This document shows, piece by piece, positions 38,848 to 51,311 of a stretch of DNA of 64,000 nucleotides. The notes under the pieces are model-generated. The model saw only the letters and a program-made list of their open reading frames with translations, did not search any database and had not been told where the DNA came from. The stretch is from Chondrosia reniformis (lineage: Eukaryota; Porifera; Demospongiae; Chondrillida; Chondrillidae), in contig OX359196.1 in NCBI GenBank assembly GCA_947172415.1, positions 3,288,501 through 3,352,500 of the forward strand, read 5' to 3'. Positions within the stretch are counted from its first letter, which is position 1. Every line of letters starts with the position of its first letter. The translations under genes and the position numbers were made by a program.

Positions 38848-39913
38848 AGAACACACAACTACTACATACAACTAGTACTACAACTAGTACTACAACTGGT
38901 ACATACAACTAGTACATACAATTAGTATATAGAACTAGTCCAAACAATTAGAACATACAACTACTAAATACAACTAATACCTATAATTAGTAAATATAAC
39001 TTGTACTAGTACATACAACTACTTATTAGAACTAGTACATGCATCTAGTACATAACTAGTACATACAGTTAATACATACAACTAGTACACACAACTAGTA
39101 CATACAACTAGTATATACAACTAATACATACAACTAGTATATCACTATATAGTACATACAACTAGTACATACAACTAATACCTGCAGCTAGTAAATATAA
39201 CTAGTACTTGTACATACAACTAGTACATAGGACAACAATTACACACAACTAATACATAAACTAGTACATGCAATTAGTACATACAACTACTACATACAAT
39301 TGAATACATACAACTAGTACATACTTAAAACTAGTAAATATAACTAGTACTAGTTCCTACATATAGTACATAGAACTAGTACATACAACAATTACAAACA
39401 ACTAGTACATAACTAGTAAATACAATTAGTATATACATGGAACTAGTTCAAACAATTAGATCATACAACAACTACAAACAACTAATACCTACAACTAGTA
39501 AATATAAAATGTAATAGTACATAAAACTAGTTCATACAACTATCACATTCAACTATTACATACAACTAGTACCTACAACTAGTAAATATAACCAGTGCTA
39601 GTTAGTACGACTAGTACATAAAACTAGTGCCCAGAGTTAGTAAATATTACTAGTACTAGGACATACAACTAGTCCATACAACTAGTACATACACCTAGTA
39701 TATAACTAGTCCATACAAGTGGTACATACAACTAGTTCATACAATTAGAACAAAGAACTACTATATACAACTAGTAAACATAACTTCTACTAGTACATAC
39801 AACTAGTACATACAACTAGTATTTACAACTAGTAAATATTACCAGTAATAGAACATACAGCTAGTAGATAACTAGTACACATTGATAGTACATACAACTA
39901 GTACATAACTATA
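38848..39913 (+). repeat. 13-bp satellite array, + polarity, segment 12
   Basis: Ordinary satellite of the + polarity, ending at TA 39,912-39,913 where the next transposon is inserted. No genes are seen. Confidence 0.93.
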
Positions 39914-40250
39914 GTGCATTTCAGTCAAAGCTTCCACTTTTTAAAACCCATATTAATATTTTACAGTAATGAACCGCTATGAAATAAATACGTACATATA
40001 GGTTTTTCATACTGTAGATTCCAAATCTGAGATTAGATTTTTAAAACTATCATTCTAAAGCAATGTTTGGATATAAGCCAATCATTTGGCTTGTTAACTG
40101 TGACATCAGGATGCGTTACTATGGTTTCCTCTGACGTTTAACCACAGAATCCATATAAGTCCGTCCTACTAATAGATAACAACGCCCATCGCCGTGAAGA
40201 CGTTCATGATATTCGTTTGTTCTTTCACTGTATTATTCTAAGGCTTTATC

Positions 40251-42415
40251 ATGCCTAAAAGGAAATCAAGAGTTACTGTTATGAAGAATAAAATGGATAA
40301 GTTGCGCAATCTGAAAAGATTCAAGCCCAATGAAGAAGTCGATGAAAATCTTCAGTCTTCTTCATGTCAACTTCCCAAAGAGCCTTTATTAGTAGTCAAT
40401 TCGCCACAAGTCAGCGTCAGTAAAAGCCTAAGTGATCAATACTCTGCCAACAAAGAGGCAGAATCAGAAGAGAGAAATGATAGAAGCGATCACTGGTACA
40501 AATCAGTCGGAAGCTGAAAATACTAGTGAAGATGAAGACGGCGATGTTGGGTATGTTTTCATATTGATGACTGGGATAGAGAAATGTGTTATGCTTTAAA
40601 CTAGAGCATTTATTTAAGTATCTAAAGTTAAACTAGATCTTTGTTCGTTTAGATTTCTACTTTAACTGAATATTATGCACTGTTTGTTTATAAACATTAA
40701 CCTATAGCAATCGTTTCGCCTTTCTTACCTGTTTACACACTTATAGAATAGCTAAAAGTCATATAAATAGACTAAATGTGCTCTATTTGCGTTCTAGAGG
40801 TATTCAAAGGTAATTTCAACCAATGTTAAATTTTAATTACTTCGTTCTTTCCAGCTTTCAATTCACAACTGAGGAGGCCTTAGTAAATTATAAGGATTGC
40901 GTAAGAGATCAGGCTGGAGAGGTACAAAAGATTGTAGGGCTAATAGTAGTAGATGCCCTAAGGAAGGAGGGTAAGGGTACAGAACAAGCTTGTAGGCAGA
41001 CAGAATCTTTAGTAGGCATATCAGAGCGATCATTAAAAAAATGGAGGAAATCATATTACGCTAGAGGGGAAATAGCCATTAGTAAGAGAGGTGATAGTCA
41101 AAAATATCCGTTACTGATAGATGAAAATTTAAAGGAGAAAGTTATTGAATGGCTGAGGAAGGAAACTAGTGAGAAAAACAATAAATTAACAGTTAGTACC
41201 TTTTGTAGATGGATAAAGAATACCCTTATTCCTTTCCTAAGTCAAGCATGCCAGCTAACTACCCGAAGGAAATTTCTAGAGTCACTGCCTGGAGATGGAT
41301 GCACTCACTAGGTTTTTGCTATGTTAAGTATACCAAGGGATCTGTAGATGGTCATGAAAGGGAGGATGTAGTTAAGGATAGAGGATTATTTCTACAAAGG
41401 TGAATACTTATCTGCCACAACCACTTTGCTCAGATGGTGTTCATCCATACACCATAGGTAAAAATAATGCATATAGGCATCTAGTTACAATTTATCATGA
41501 TGAGTCAGCATTTCATGCAAATGAAGGGAGAACTAGTGGTTGGACAGTGGAGGGAAAGCAGCCTTTATTACCTAAGGGAAAGGGGAGGGGTTTGTTTAAT
41601 GGTTAGTGAAGAAGATGGAGGCTTTTTACAATTAACAGATGAAGAGGTAGAAGATGCTAAACGAATTTATAGTAATCCTATTTTTCCACAGAATGGTAGA
41701 GAAATCTTGCACATAGGAGCAGAGAATGGAGGGATACTGGACTAGTGAACTATTCGTTAAACATGTAAAGAAAGTAGCCAAAATTGCATCATACAAGTAT
41801 CCAGTAGATAGATTTAGCATAATATAGATTTTTGATCAAAGTAGTAATCATCGGGCATATAGTGATGATGCATTAGTAGCAAGTAGGATGAATGTAAATG
41901 ATGGAGGTAAGCAACCAAAAATGAGGACCACAACATGGAATGGCAGGGAGCAGGTTATGGTTAACAGAATGGGACAATTGACGGGACTACGAACAGTATT
42001 GATAGAAAGAGGTGTGACTGTAGCTACGGATATGACAAAGAAAGAAATGATCGATATATTAGGTAAACATGAAGATTTCATAAATGAAAAATCTAAAATT
42101 GAAAGAATTTTGCAGGCATTAGGTCACAGAGTTTTATTTTTACCAAAATTTCATTCAGAACTTAATCTAATAGAGAGGGTATGGGGTAAAGCCAAGGTTT
42201 ATGCAAAGGATAAGTGTGATTACACATTCAATGGACTGAGAAACGTAATTATACCAGCTATTAATAGTGTAAGTACAGATGACATTAGAAAATTCTTTAA
42301 GAAATCCCGCAATTATGCACATGCATACAGAGAAGGCTCTACAGCATTAGAATCAGACAGCGAAATTAAAGAGTACAAAAGTCACAGAAGAGTTCCAGAA
42401 ACAGAAAGTAGATAA
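40251..42415 (+). pseudogene. DDE transposase of fungal-like IS630/Tc1-mariner-related type, one intron (broken)
   Basis: Exon 1 starts MPKRKSRVTVMKNKMDKLRN and, after a frameshift near 40,470, ends in EDEDGDVG at donor GTATGT (40,551). The acceptor TTCTTTCCAG ends at 40,854. Exon 2 has a helix-turn-helix-like block (TESLVGISERSLKKWRKSY) and KVIEWLRKETSEK. Catalytic strings are IYHDESAFHANEG (first Asp, near 41,495), IFDQSSNHRAYSDDALVASR (second Asp, near 41,834) and SELNLIERVWGKAK (Glu, near 42,173). About 112 residues separate the second Asp and the Glu, far more than the 34 or so of typical Tc1 or mariner enzymes. The copy is broken near 41,240, 41,400, 41,600 and 41,725 and by a TAG at about 41,825. 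It ends RRVPETESR before TAA. It is a paralogue of the minus-strand copy at 16.4-18.2 kb. Confidence 0.85.
40551..40854 (+). other. Probable spliceosomal intron in the transposase pseudogene
   Basis: It opens GTATGTTTTC and closes TTCGTTCTTTCCAG with a pyrimidine tract. It separates an acidic segment (SEDEDGDVG) from the segment with ALVNYKDCVRDQAGEV. It is 304 bp long, AT-rich and without an open frame. The proposal is from splice-site consensus only. Confidence 0.55.
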
Positions 42416-43046
42416 GATGTTTGATTTTACTGACTTGAGTTAACACATACACTTCACATTTTTGATTCCAGTGTATTTCATTATATTGTTTACATTGTGG
42501 TTTCAAATATGCAAATTAGGTAAAATATAAAAGTTTATAACTCTTTCCTAGAACCTTTTATTGAAAAAATCCTCTTTGTAAATTTAGATATTTCATTCTA
42601 GTTTATAATGTTAGCAAAAGTTACTTCCTAGAAGGTTTCCCCACAAACTAGATAGAAAATGAATATATGTACCTTTAAAAATTTCCAACTGATAACTGAT
42701 AACTGATAACTGATATTTCTCAAAATTCAAGAAGCACACTTCAAAAAGCCTCTTTTCAATTTTAAAAATTACCTTAAATATATGTGACATTAAAAAATAA
42801 AGAAATTTCAAAAAACCTAGGAGGAGATTGAAGAAAAGCATTTTTTACCTTATTTGGAAATTGGTGGCAATTAAGCAAGCCCACAGTAACCATGGTAACA
42901 CCATTGTCTCGATATTCCAAAGATACATGACTTAGGTACAACCTCTCCAAGTATCAAAGAAAATGACATTTCCAAATTTGAATTAAAGCTTATCAATGTT
43001 TAAGAGGTAAAAAATTCAAAAAGTGGAAGCTTTGACTGAAATGCAC

Positions 43047-45386
43047 TACAGTTTTTACAGCTAGTACATATAACTAGTACATACAATTAGTACATACAAC
43101 AAGTACATGCACCTAGTACTTACAACTAGTAAATATAACTAGTGCTAGTACATACAACTAGCACCTACCTAGTACCTACTATAACTAGTACTAGAACCTA
43201 CAAGTAGTACATATACTAGTATATACAAATTGTACATACAACTATTACATATAACTAGTACAAACAACTACTACGTAAAACTAGTACATACAATTAGTAA
43301 ATTTGGACTAGAACATAATACTAGTTGATACAACTAGCACATACAATTAGTACGTACCACTGGTATGTGCAATTAGTACTTACAACTAGTACCTACTTAG
43401 TACCTAATTTTAGTAGTACTAGAACTTACAACTAGTACCTATTACTAGTACCCAACTAGTACATATAACTAGTAAATACATATATAACTGGTACCTATAA
43501 ACAGTACATACACCTAATACATACTATTAGTACACACAAATAGTACATACAACTAGTACACTCAACCAGTACACAGAACTAGTACTTAAAACTAGTTCAT
43601 ATAACTAGTACATAACTAGTACATACAATTATTACATAGAACTAGTTCAAACAATTAGAACATGCAACTACTACATACAACTAATACCTATAATTAGTAA
43701 ATATAGCTTGCACTAGTACATACAACTAGTGCATAAAACTAGTACCTACAACTAGTAAATATTACCAGTACTAGTACATACAACTACTTATTAGAACTAG
43801 TACTTGCATCTAGTACATAACTAATACAAACAGTTTATACTAACCACTAGTACACACAACTAGTACATATAACTAATACATACAACTAGTACATACAACC
43901 AGTACGTACAACTAGTACATTCAACTAGTACCTACAACTAGTTATTATAACTCGTGTTAGTATATACAACTAGTATATACCACTAGTACATACATCTAGT
44001 ACACACAAATAGTACTACAACTAATACAAAAATTAGTACACACAATTAGTACGTAAAACTAAAAACTAGGATATACAACTAGTACATTAAACTAGTGCAT
44101 ACAACTAGTACATATAAGTAGTACATAAAACTAGTAAATACAACTAATAACTAGTACAATCAGCTAGTACATTAAACTAGTACATAAAATTAGTACCTAC
44201 AATTGGCACCTACAACTACTAAATAAAACTGGTACTAGTCCATACAACTTGTTCATAAAACTAATAGACACAACTATTTCATATATCTAATACATATACA
44301 TATAACTGGTACATAAAAATAGTACATACAACTAGAACATACAACTAGTACATAGCTAGTACATACAACTAGTACATACAATTAGTACATACAACTACTA
44401 TATACAACTACCACTTACAACTGCTACCTACAACTAGTAAATATAGCTAATACTAGTCCAGACAACTAGTGCATACAACTAGTACTTCCAACTAGTACAT
44501 ATAAATAGTACACACACCTACTACATATAACTAATACATAAAAATTAAAGTAGTAATTATAAATAGTACATACACATAGTACGTCCAAGTAGTACATAAA
44601 ACTAGGGCTTACAACTACAAACTAGTACAAACAACTAGTACATACAACTACTACATATAACTAGTACATAAATGTAGTACAAAAACTAGTACATATAACT
44701 AGTAAATACAACTAGTACATACAATTAGTATATACAACTAGTACATAAAACCAGTACACAGCTAGTACATACAACTAGTACATACAATTAGTACATACAA
44801 CTACTATATACAACTAGTACATACAACTAACACCTACAACTAGTAAAAAAACTTGTAATAGTATGTACAACTAGTACGTGCAATTAGTACATACAACCAG
44901 TATATATGTAGAGCTAGTACATACAAGTAGTACATATACCTATTACATACACATATAATTAGTAAATATAAATAGTAAGTACAACTAGTACGTAAAACTA
45001 GTACATGCAACTACTACATATATCTAGTACATTAAACTAGTATATATATTTAGTACATACAAATATAACGAGTACATATAAATAGTGCGTACAACCAGTA
45101 CATACAACTAGTATATATAACTAGTACATACAATTGGTACATATAAATAGAACATACAACTAGTACATACAACTAGTATCTCGTACATACAACTAGTACC
45201 CACCTAGTACCTAGTATAACTAGTACTGGAACCTACAACTAGAACACACAACAAGTACATACATCTAGTGCATACAATTAGTACACACAAGTAGTACATA
45301 CAACTAGTACCTACCTAGTATTTAGTTTAGGTAGTACTAGAACCTACAACTAGTACATACAACTAGTACATACAACTGGTACATAC
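43047..45386 (+). repeat. 13-bp satellite array, + polarity, segment 13
   Basis: Satellite with the landmark TATCTCGTACATACAA near 45,174, the fifth copy in the window. No genes are seen. Confidence 0.94.
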
Positions 45387-45499
45387 ATTGGCAATATTTC
45401 GAAACTTAAAACAGAAATCATCATATGGAACCTTTTTAATCGCTTATCTCATAAAAGACGGCATCGGCGCTCCAATCTAAAATTGACAGGCAGTAGTAA

Positions 45500-47711
45500 T
45501 AATGCTACCTTTGACCCTGAATGGCTAAAAGAACGACTACCACTTTACAAGAACATGTGCTTTCTAGCCAAACTTAAACGCGATACTTTTGCATTGCAAG
45601 CTCAACACCTTCATCGTTAATTTGTTAAACTCGGTACAATGTCTCATCGATAATCCAGAAACACCTTTTCCACTTAGACTTATGCTAATGATTAAAGATG
45701 CTATTAAAGCACGCGCTTCAGCCAGCCTTCCCAAACACCCAAAGAAAACAACAAGTCCAGAAGGGTTTCTAAAAATCATGTTTCATAATAAAGGTGTGGA
45801 AAAAGTAGGCCTCTCAGGTGTCTTAAACCAAAAGTTAGTGTTAGAAACTGTCCCACCCATTATACAAAACAAAGAGCCCCCATGTGTAGTATATAAGTAT
45901 ACCCAACCAATAGGACCTCAAATCTTTAACTTTTCACAAGCGTCTAAGTCAGATGTCTTTAGAAAACCAGAACCATGTGAGTGTCACAAGTCCCCCTTCA
46001 TTTACAAGTCTCTAGGCCATGTTTTAACAGGTGACCTATGTATTGTTAGTAACCCAAACCTAGAAAACTTCTTAAGAAAGGACCAAAATTTAGAGAACCT
46101 AATAACTTTAATTGGGTAACTGCTTTAAAAATGTGTAAGGAAGGTCTTAGAAAATATAAAATTAACTGAGCCCGTAGAGAAAATGTATCCACTTCTGTAC
46201 TTAGTGAGTGGGAAAATGCTGTACCTAAGAAAATTAATGATAGGATCTCTAAGCTGTCTAAACTGTATACCAAATCCTCAGTAGCCAAGAAGACCCTTAC
46301 TTGCCCTAAAACTAGGAAATTCTTAGCAGACCTACATGATAAGTTTGTTATAGCCCCTGCCGATAAAGCCTCTAATAATATCATATTTATATGTAAGTCC
46401 TACTATAGACAAATTATTAATAAAGAACTAGGCAGTACCTCCACTTATGCTAAGTGTACAGTACCCCAACAGTTAATTAGGAAACACATAGATTTCCTAA
46501 AACTAGAGAACTTAAAACCTAAACCAGACTGGTGTAACCTTCCCTCTTTTTACTGGATGCCTAAGCTACATAAGAACCCTTACAGCTACAGATTCATAGC
46601 TGCCTCTCACAAATGTACTACCAAACCCCTTTCTAGATTTCTAAATTTGGCACTCAGACTAATTCTCAAACATTTTAGAGAATACTGCCTAGGTATATAT
46701 AGGAATACTGGTATTAATGCCTTTTGGATAGTTGAAAAGTCACTAGAAGTCTTAGATAGTCTTACGTCTATACCCACTAGAAAAGCCCAGCTAGCTAGTT
46801 TTGATTTTTCTACCTTATATACAGCGATCCCCCATAACCTACTTAAAGACAAGATTACTAACCTTATTGATAGTGCCTACACCTGTAGGAAGTCCCAATA
46901 TATAGAAGTCTGTCAGGATAAAGCCTTTTGGTCTAACAATGTCTCCAATAAAGTAGTCACAGCTGTTCATTTAGTAGAACTCTTTAATTACCTTATTGAC
47001 AACATTTATGTATGTGTAGACAGTTCTGTATTTAAGCAATGTGTAAGTATCCCTATGGGTACTGACTGTGCCCCTGTAGTTGCTAATCTTTTTCTGTTTG
47101 CCTATGAGTATGAGTTTATGAAAGGACTACTTAAAGATAACATCACCTTAACTATTAAAGTTTTCAACACTTATAGGTATATTGATGACCTTTTATGTAT
47201 TAACAACAAGGATTTTGAACTGTCAATTAGTGATATTTACCCCAAAGAAATTATTCTTAAAAAGACAAATACCAGCCCTAGGAAATCCTCCTTTTTAGAC
47301 TTAGATATAACCATTACTAACAATCAATTTATCACTAAAGTATATGATAAGCGAGAGGACTTTAACTTTGATATAGTAAATTTCCCCCATTTAGATAGTA
47401 ATATTCCTAATACCCCAGCCTATGGTGTCTTTATTTCACAACTAATTAGGTATTCCAGAATATGTAGTGACTTCTCCAGTTTTCAGTTTTAAAGTTTGCA
47501 GTTATGCAGTAGGCTTATTAAACAGGGTTACAAATACTTTAAGCTAAAACCAACCTTAAACACGTTCCTATCCCGGCAGCCTCTAGTTAGAATCAAGTAT
47601 AAGCAAAAAGTAGCTAGTATGCTTAAGAACTGTCTTGTGTTACCCCATATTGTGTTACCCCACTTCCAAAGAAATGTTACTACTAGATGACCTAAGGGTA
47701 GACTTATGTAA
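45500..47711 (+). pseudogene. PLE reverse transcriptase ORF (broken)
   Basis: The upstream part includes DPEWLKERLPLYKNMCFLAK, then after a frame change ASASLPKHPKKTTSPEGFLK and the cysteine-containing PCECHKSPFIYKSLGHVL. A frameshift near 46,070 leads to the main frame with FVIAPADKASNNIIFICKSY, a nearby TGA at 46,167, and the RT core. In the 311-residue stretch from 46,557 the motifs are PKLHKNPYSYRFIA (2-15), SFDFSTLY (81-88, catalytic Asp 83), IPMGTDCAP (165-173) and YIDD (208-211). A TAA at 47,490 and a TGA at 47,688 interrupt the region after the palm. The enzyme copies element RNA; the 'PADKASNN' and 'KLHK' blocks are typical of PLE RTs, which are related to telomerase. The catalytic residues are intact but the ORF is dead. 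Confidence 0.88.
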
Positions 47712-47884
47712 TATGTTCTACTTGTGTCTAGAGTTATGTTGAGTCTGTTTTACCTATAAGCAAGATTAATAATAGATTTATAATTAATTCATAAAATTAA
47801 TTGGACCTACATTGCTTTCATAAAATTAAATTTCATCATGTGTCTTAGTTAACACCTTATTTAACTTTTGGCACCAAAATAGTG

Positions 47885-47892
47885 TATATAAG
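47885..47892 (+). promoter_or_regulatory. TATA-box-like sequence in the PLE terminal region
   Basis: TATATAAG in the same place as in copy A relative to the hammerhead-like motif. Conservation between copies is expected from common descent, so this gives only weak support for function. Confidence 0.35.
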
Positions 47893-47961
47893 GCTCCTAG
47901 ATTTAGCATAGTGAGCCAAGGATTCACAGAAGATCAAGATAAAGAAAAAGACAAAGACTCG

Positions 47962-48008
47962 CAGGATCAATGATGAAGGGTAGAATTCCCAGAAACCGCT
48001 GTCTGACC
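47962..48008 (+). ncRNA. Hammerhead-like motif in PLE tail, copy B (core mutated)
   Basis: Same region as in copy A, but the core reads ATGATGA (from 47,970) in place of CTGATGA, and stem III reads AAACCGCTGTC. The first C of the CUGANGA core is essential in known hammerheads, so this copy should not cleave. GAAAC (47,992-47,996) and TGACC are kept. Confidence 0.55.
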
Positions 48009-48177
48009 CATAGGAGAAGAAGATGAAAGAAGGGAAAAGAAGGAAGGAAAGAAGGGAAAAGAAGGAAGAAAAGACTCTTGTATCTTCATCTAAAGCTCTC
48101 TTTAGGTTTAGTTCCCCTATAGGTTCTGTTTACAGAATAGGCATATAGAATGTACGAAAAGGGTTTATTAGATTTTT

Positions 48178-50069
48178 CATACAACTAGTAAATATAACTA
48201 GTCCTAGTAGATAGAACTAGGGCATACAAGTAGTTCATACAATTAGTACATACAACTAGTACATATTATTAGTACGCAAACATATAACTTGTGTTATTAC
48301 ACAAATATATAATTAGTACACACACATATAACTGGTACTTATAAATAGTACATTCACATAGTACATACAAATAGTTCATACAAATAGTGTATACAATTAG
48401 AAACTAGTACATACAAGTATTTCATAGAATGAGTGAATATTAATAGAACATACAACTTGTATATACCACACACTAGTTACATAGCTACTACATACAACTA
48501 GTATATACGTATAACTAGTACATACAACTCGCACATAACTAGTACACACAATTAGTATTAACAACTGCTACATACTACTACTATATACAATTAGTACCTA
48601 CAACTAGTAAATATAACGAGTACTAGTACATAAAACTAGTTCAGACAACTAGTAAATGCAACCAGTACATCTAAATAGTACACACAACTAGTACATACAA
48701 TTAGTAAATTCAACTAGTACAAACAACTGGTACAAACAACTACGACATATAAATAGTAAATACATCTACTACATATAACTAGTTCATACACATATACCTA
48801 GTATTTATAGAAACGTACATACAACTAGAACATATAACTAGAACATATAACTAGTACATTCAACTAGGCCATAAAACTAGTATCTATTACATACCACAAG
48901 TACTTACTTAGGACCTAGTATAATTAGTACTAGAACCTACAACTAGAAAATTCAACTAGATAATACAACTAGTACATACAACTAGTACATGCAACTAGTA
49001 ACTACAACTAGTAAATATAACTAGTACATACAATTACCCACAACTTGTCCATACATGTAATACATATGATTAGTACACACAACTAGTACATACAACTTAT
49101 ACATTCAACTAGTGCATGTAACTAATACACACAACTACTACATATATCTAGTACATGCAACTAGTACATACAACTAGTAAATACAACTAGTGCATACAAT
49201 AAGTGCATATAACAAGTACATAAAACTAGTACGTAGGTAGTACAAACAACTAGTGCATACAACTAGTACATACAACTGGTTAATATCTAGTACATACAAC
49301 TAGTACATGTAACTAGTAAATACAATTAGTACATACAACTACCACATAAAACTAGTACATACACCTAGTACCTAAAACTAGTAAATATAAATAGTACTAG
49401 TACGCACATCTAGTACATATAACTGGTACATACACATATAAATAGTACATATAAACAGTACGTACAACTAGTACATATATCTAGTACATACAAATATAAC
49501 GAATACATATAAGTAGTACATACAACTAGTACATACAACTAGTACATATAAATAGTACATACAACTAGTCCATACAACAATTACAGACAACTAGTACATA
49601 TAACTAGTACATATAACTAGTACATACAATTAGTATCTAGTACATAGAACTAGTGCCTACTTAGTTCCTAGTATAACTAGTATTAGAACCTATAACTAAA
49701 ACATACAACTCATACATACAAGTAGTACATACAACTATTACCTACATATAGTACATATAAAAAGTACATGCATCTAGTATATACAACTAGTACATGCAAT
49801 TAGTACATGCAACCAATGAATACAACTAGTACATACAACTACCACATACAACAACTACATACAACTAGCACCCACAACGTATATATAACTAGTAATGGTA
49901 CATACAACTAGTACATGCAATGAGTACATGCAACCAGTACATACAGCTACTTCATACAAGTAGTACATATACCTAGTACATATAAATATTACGTACAACA
50001 AGCACAAATAACTAGTACATACAACTTGTACATATATCTTGTCCATACAAATATAACGAATATATATAT
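48178..50069 (+). repeat. 13-bp satellite array, + polarity, last segment
   Basis: The last + polarity satellite. Near the end it reads CAAATATAACGAATATATATAT. The matching place at 49,497 reads CAAATATAACGAATACATATAAGTAG in two overlapping pieces and continues as satellite. The array therefore breaks off within a known higher-order unit where the foldback begins. Confidence 0.94.
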
Positions 50070-51311
50070 CAGAGAGTACGGTAGTACTCTCTATGTAGGG
50101 ATGGTACGGGTTGTTTCGCTTGTATCCTTATACATTGGTATAGGAGTGAAAATCCGAAATAGGCTGAAAATCGCTGAAAAAGCTATGTTTAGTTAAAAAT
50201 ACACCAGCCATGCTATAAACTGGCATTAAAGGCCAGCGACCGTGTTCTGCTAGCAAATGAGCGAACTTTGAAATATCCCATTTTCGTTTTCTTCTTCTTT
50301 ATCTTCTTCGCCCGCTGTAACTAAACAATGAAATACGTTTTCGGGCTACTTCTGAAGCGAAAATATTCCAAATTTTCTACGCTGTATTCTTTTGTAGAAG
50401 CGAGAGCAATAACATTATTATTGAGCATGACAGTTTTCGTGGCCCAAGAGTCAAGGTTTCAATAAATTCGCCATTTTAATGACATCATAATCAGTCGAAG
50501 ATTGTGAAACCAAAATGGTCTATTATATAATTCCTAGCTTATGCTCCATAAAAAGTACAGAAACTAGAGAATAACAAAAAGTTTCTTAAAAATAGTAGAA
50601 GATGTAAGGATGGCACAAAACCACATAAACAAGAAAGGAATGTTACACAGTGAAGAATTATTTATGCACCAATCATACAACACACTTGCTTGTAGGATTC
50701 ATGCGTAGCTAATGCTTCACTGTGTAACATCCCTTTCTTGTTTCTATGCTTTTGTACCATCCCTACATCTTCACTATTATTGTAGAAAATTTTTATTCTT
50801 CTCTAGTTTCTGCACTTTTTATGGAGCATAAGCTAGGAATTCGTTGTATTATAAATCACTTTGGTTTCGCAATCTTCGACTGATTATGACGTCATTAAAA
50901 TGGCAAATTTATTGAGGTCTTGACTCTTGAGCCATGAAAACTGTCATACTCAATAATAAGTTATCGCTCTCGCTTCTACAATAGAATACAGCTCGGAAAA
51001 TTTAGAGTAATTTCAATTAAGAAGTAGTCCGAAGGCTTATTTTGTTTTTTAGTTACAGCGGGCAAAGAAGATGAAGAAGATGAAGAAGAAGAAAACGAAA
51101 ATGGGAGATTTCAAAGTTCGTTCATTTGCCAACGATACACGGTCGCTTGCCTTCAAGGCCAATTTATAGCATGGCTGTTCTATATTTAACTCTACATAGT
51201 CTCGTTTTGGCGATTTTCAGCCTAATTCGGAATTTCACTCCTATACCAATGTATGGGGAAAACGAAACAACCCGTACCATCCCTACATAGAGAGTACTAC
51301 CCTATTCTCTG
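50070..51311. mobile_element. Foldback element with inverted arms of about 590 bp
   Basis: The left arm is 50,070-50,655 and the right arm 50,715-51,311, separated by a loop of about 59 bp. The ends are CAGAGAGTACGGTAGTACTC and, read from the right, CAGAGAATAGGGTAGTACTC. The arms share TATGTAGGGATGGTACGGGT near the ends and AATGTTACACAGTGAAG at the centre. No coding region is seen. CAGAG ends would fit a hAT-like element, but the flanks (ATATATAT left, ACTAGTTA right) are not a duplication, and the satellite on the two sides has opposite polarity. Confidence 0.88.

Larger units (their letters stand above)
39914..43046 (+). mobile_element. DDE transposon of the GTGCATWTCA family, broken copy 2
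   Basis: A 3,133 bp element with perfect 29-bp inverted repeats (39,914-39,942 and 43,018-43,046; starting GTGCATTTCAGTCAAAGC) and TA on both sides. It holds a transposase pseudogene on the + strand with one probable intron. Perfect ends but a heavily broken gene suggest it was mobilised in trans, or that the ends were under selection longer than the gene. The 3' non-coding part has a short tandem run of AACTGAT at about 42,688-42,712. Confidence 0.92.
45387..48177 (+). mobile_element. Penelope-like element, family 1, longest copy B
   Basis: About 2.8 kb with a long reverse-transcriptase coding region followed by a 3' region containing a TATATAAG box, a hammerhead-like motif and the terminus GATTTTT shared by all four copies of the family here. 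The 5' end joins satellite at about 45,387 in mid-coding sequence, so it is probably truncated. No GIY-YIG nuclease is seen in this copy. If the family carries it at the N-terminus, as some PLE groups do, truncation removed it. Confidence 0.87.

Noticed and set aside
37384..38925. Open frames in the 120-bp tandem region
   Set aside because: They contain repeated peptides (such as FENMGYEA) from tandem units and stop at random; no family is recognisable.
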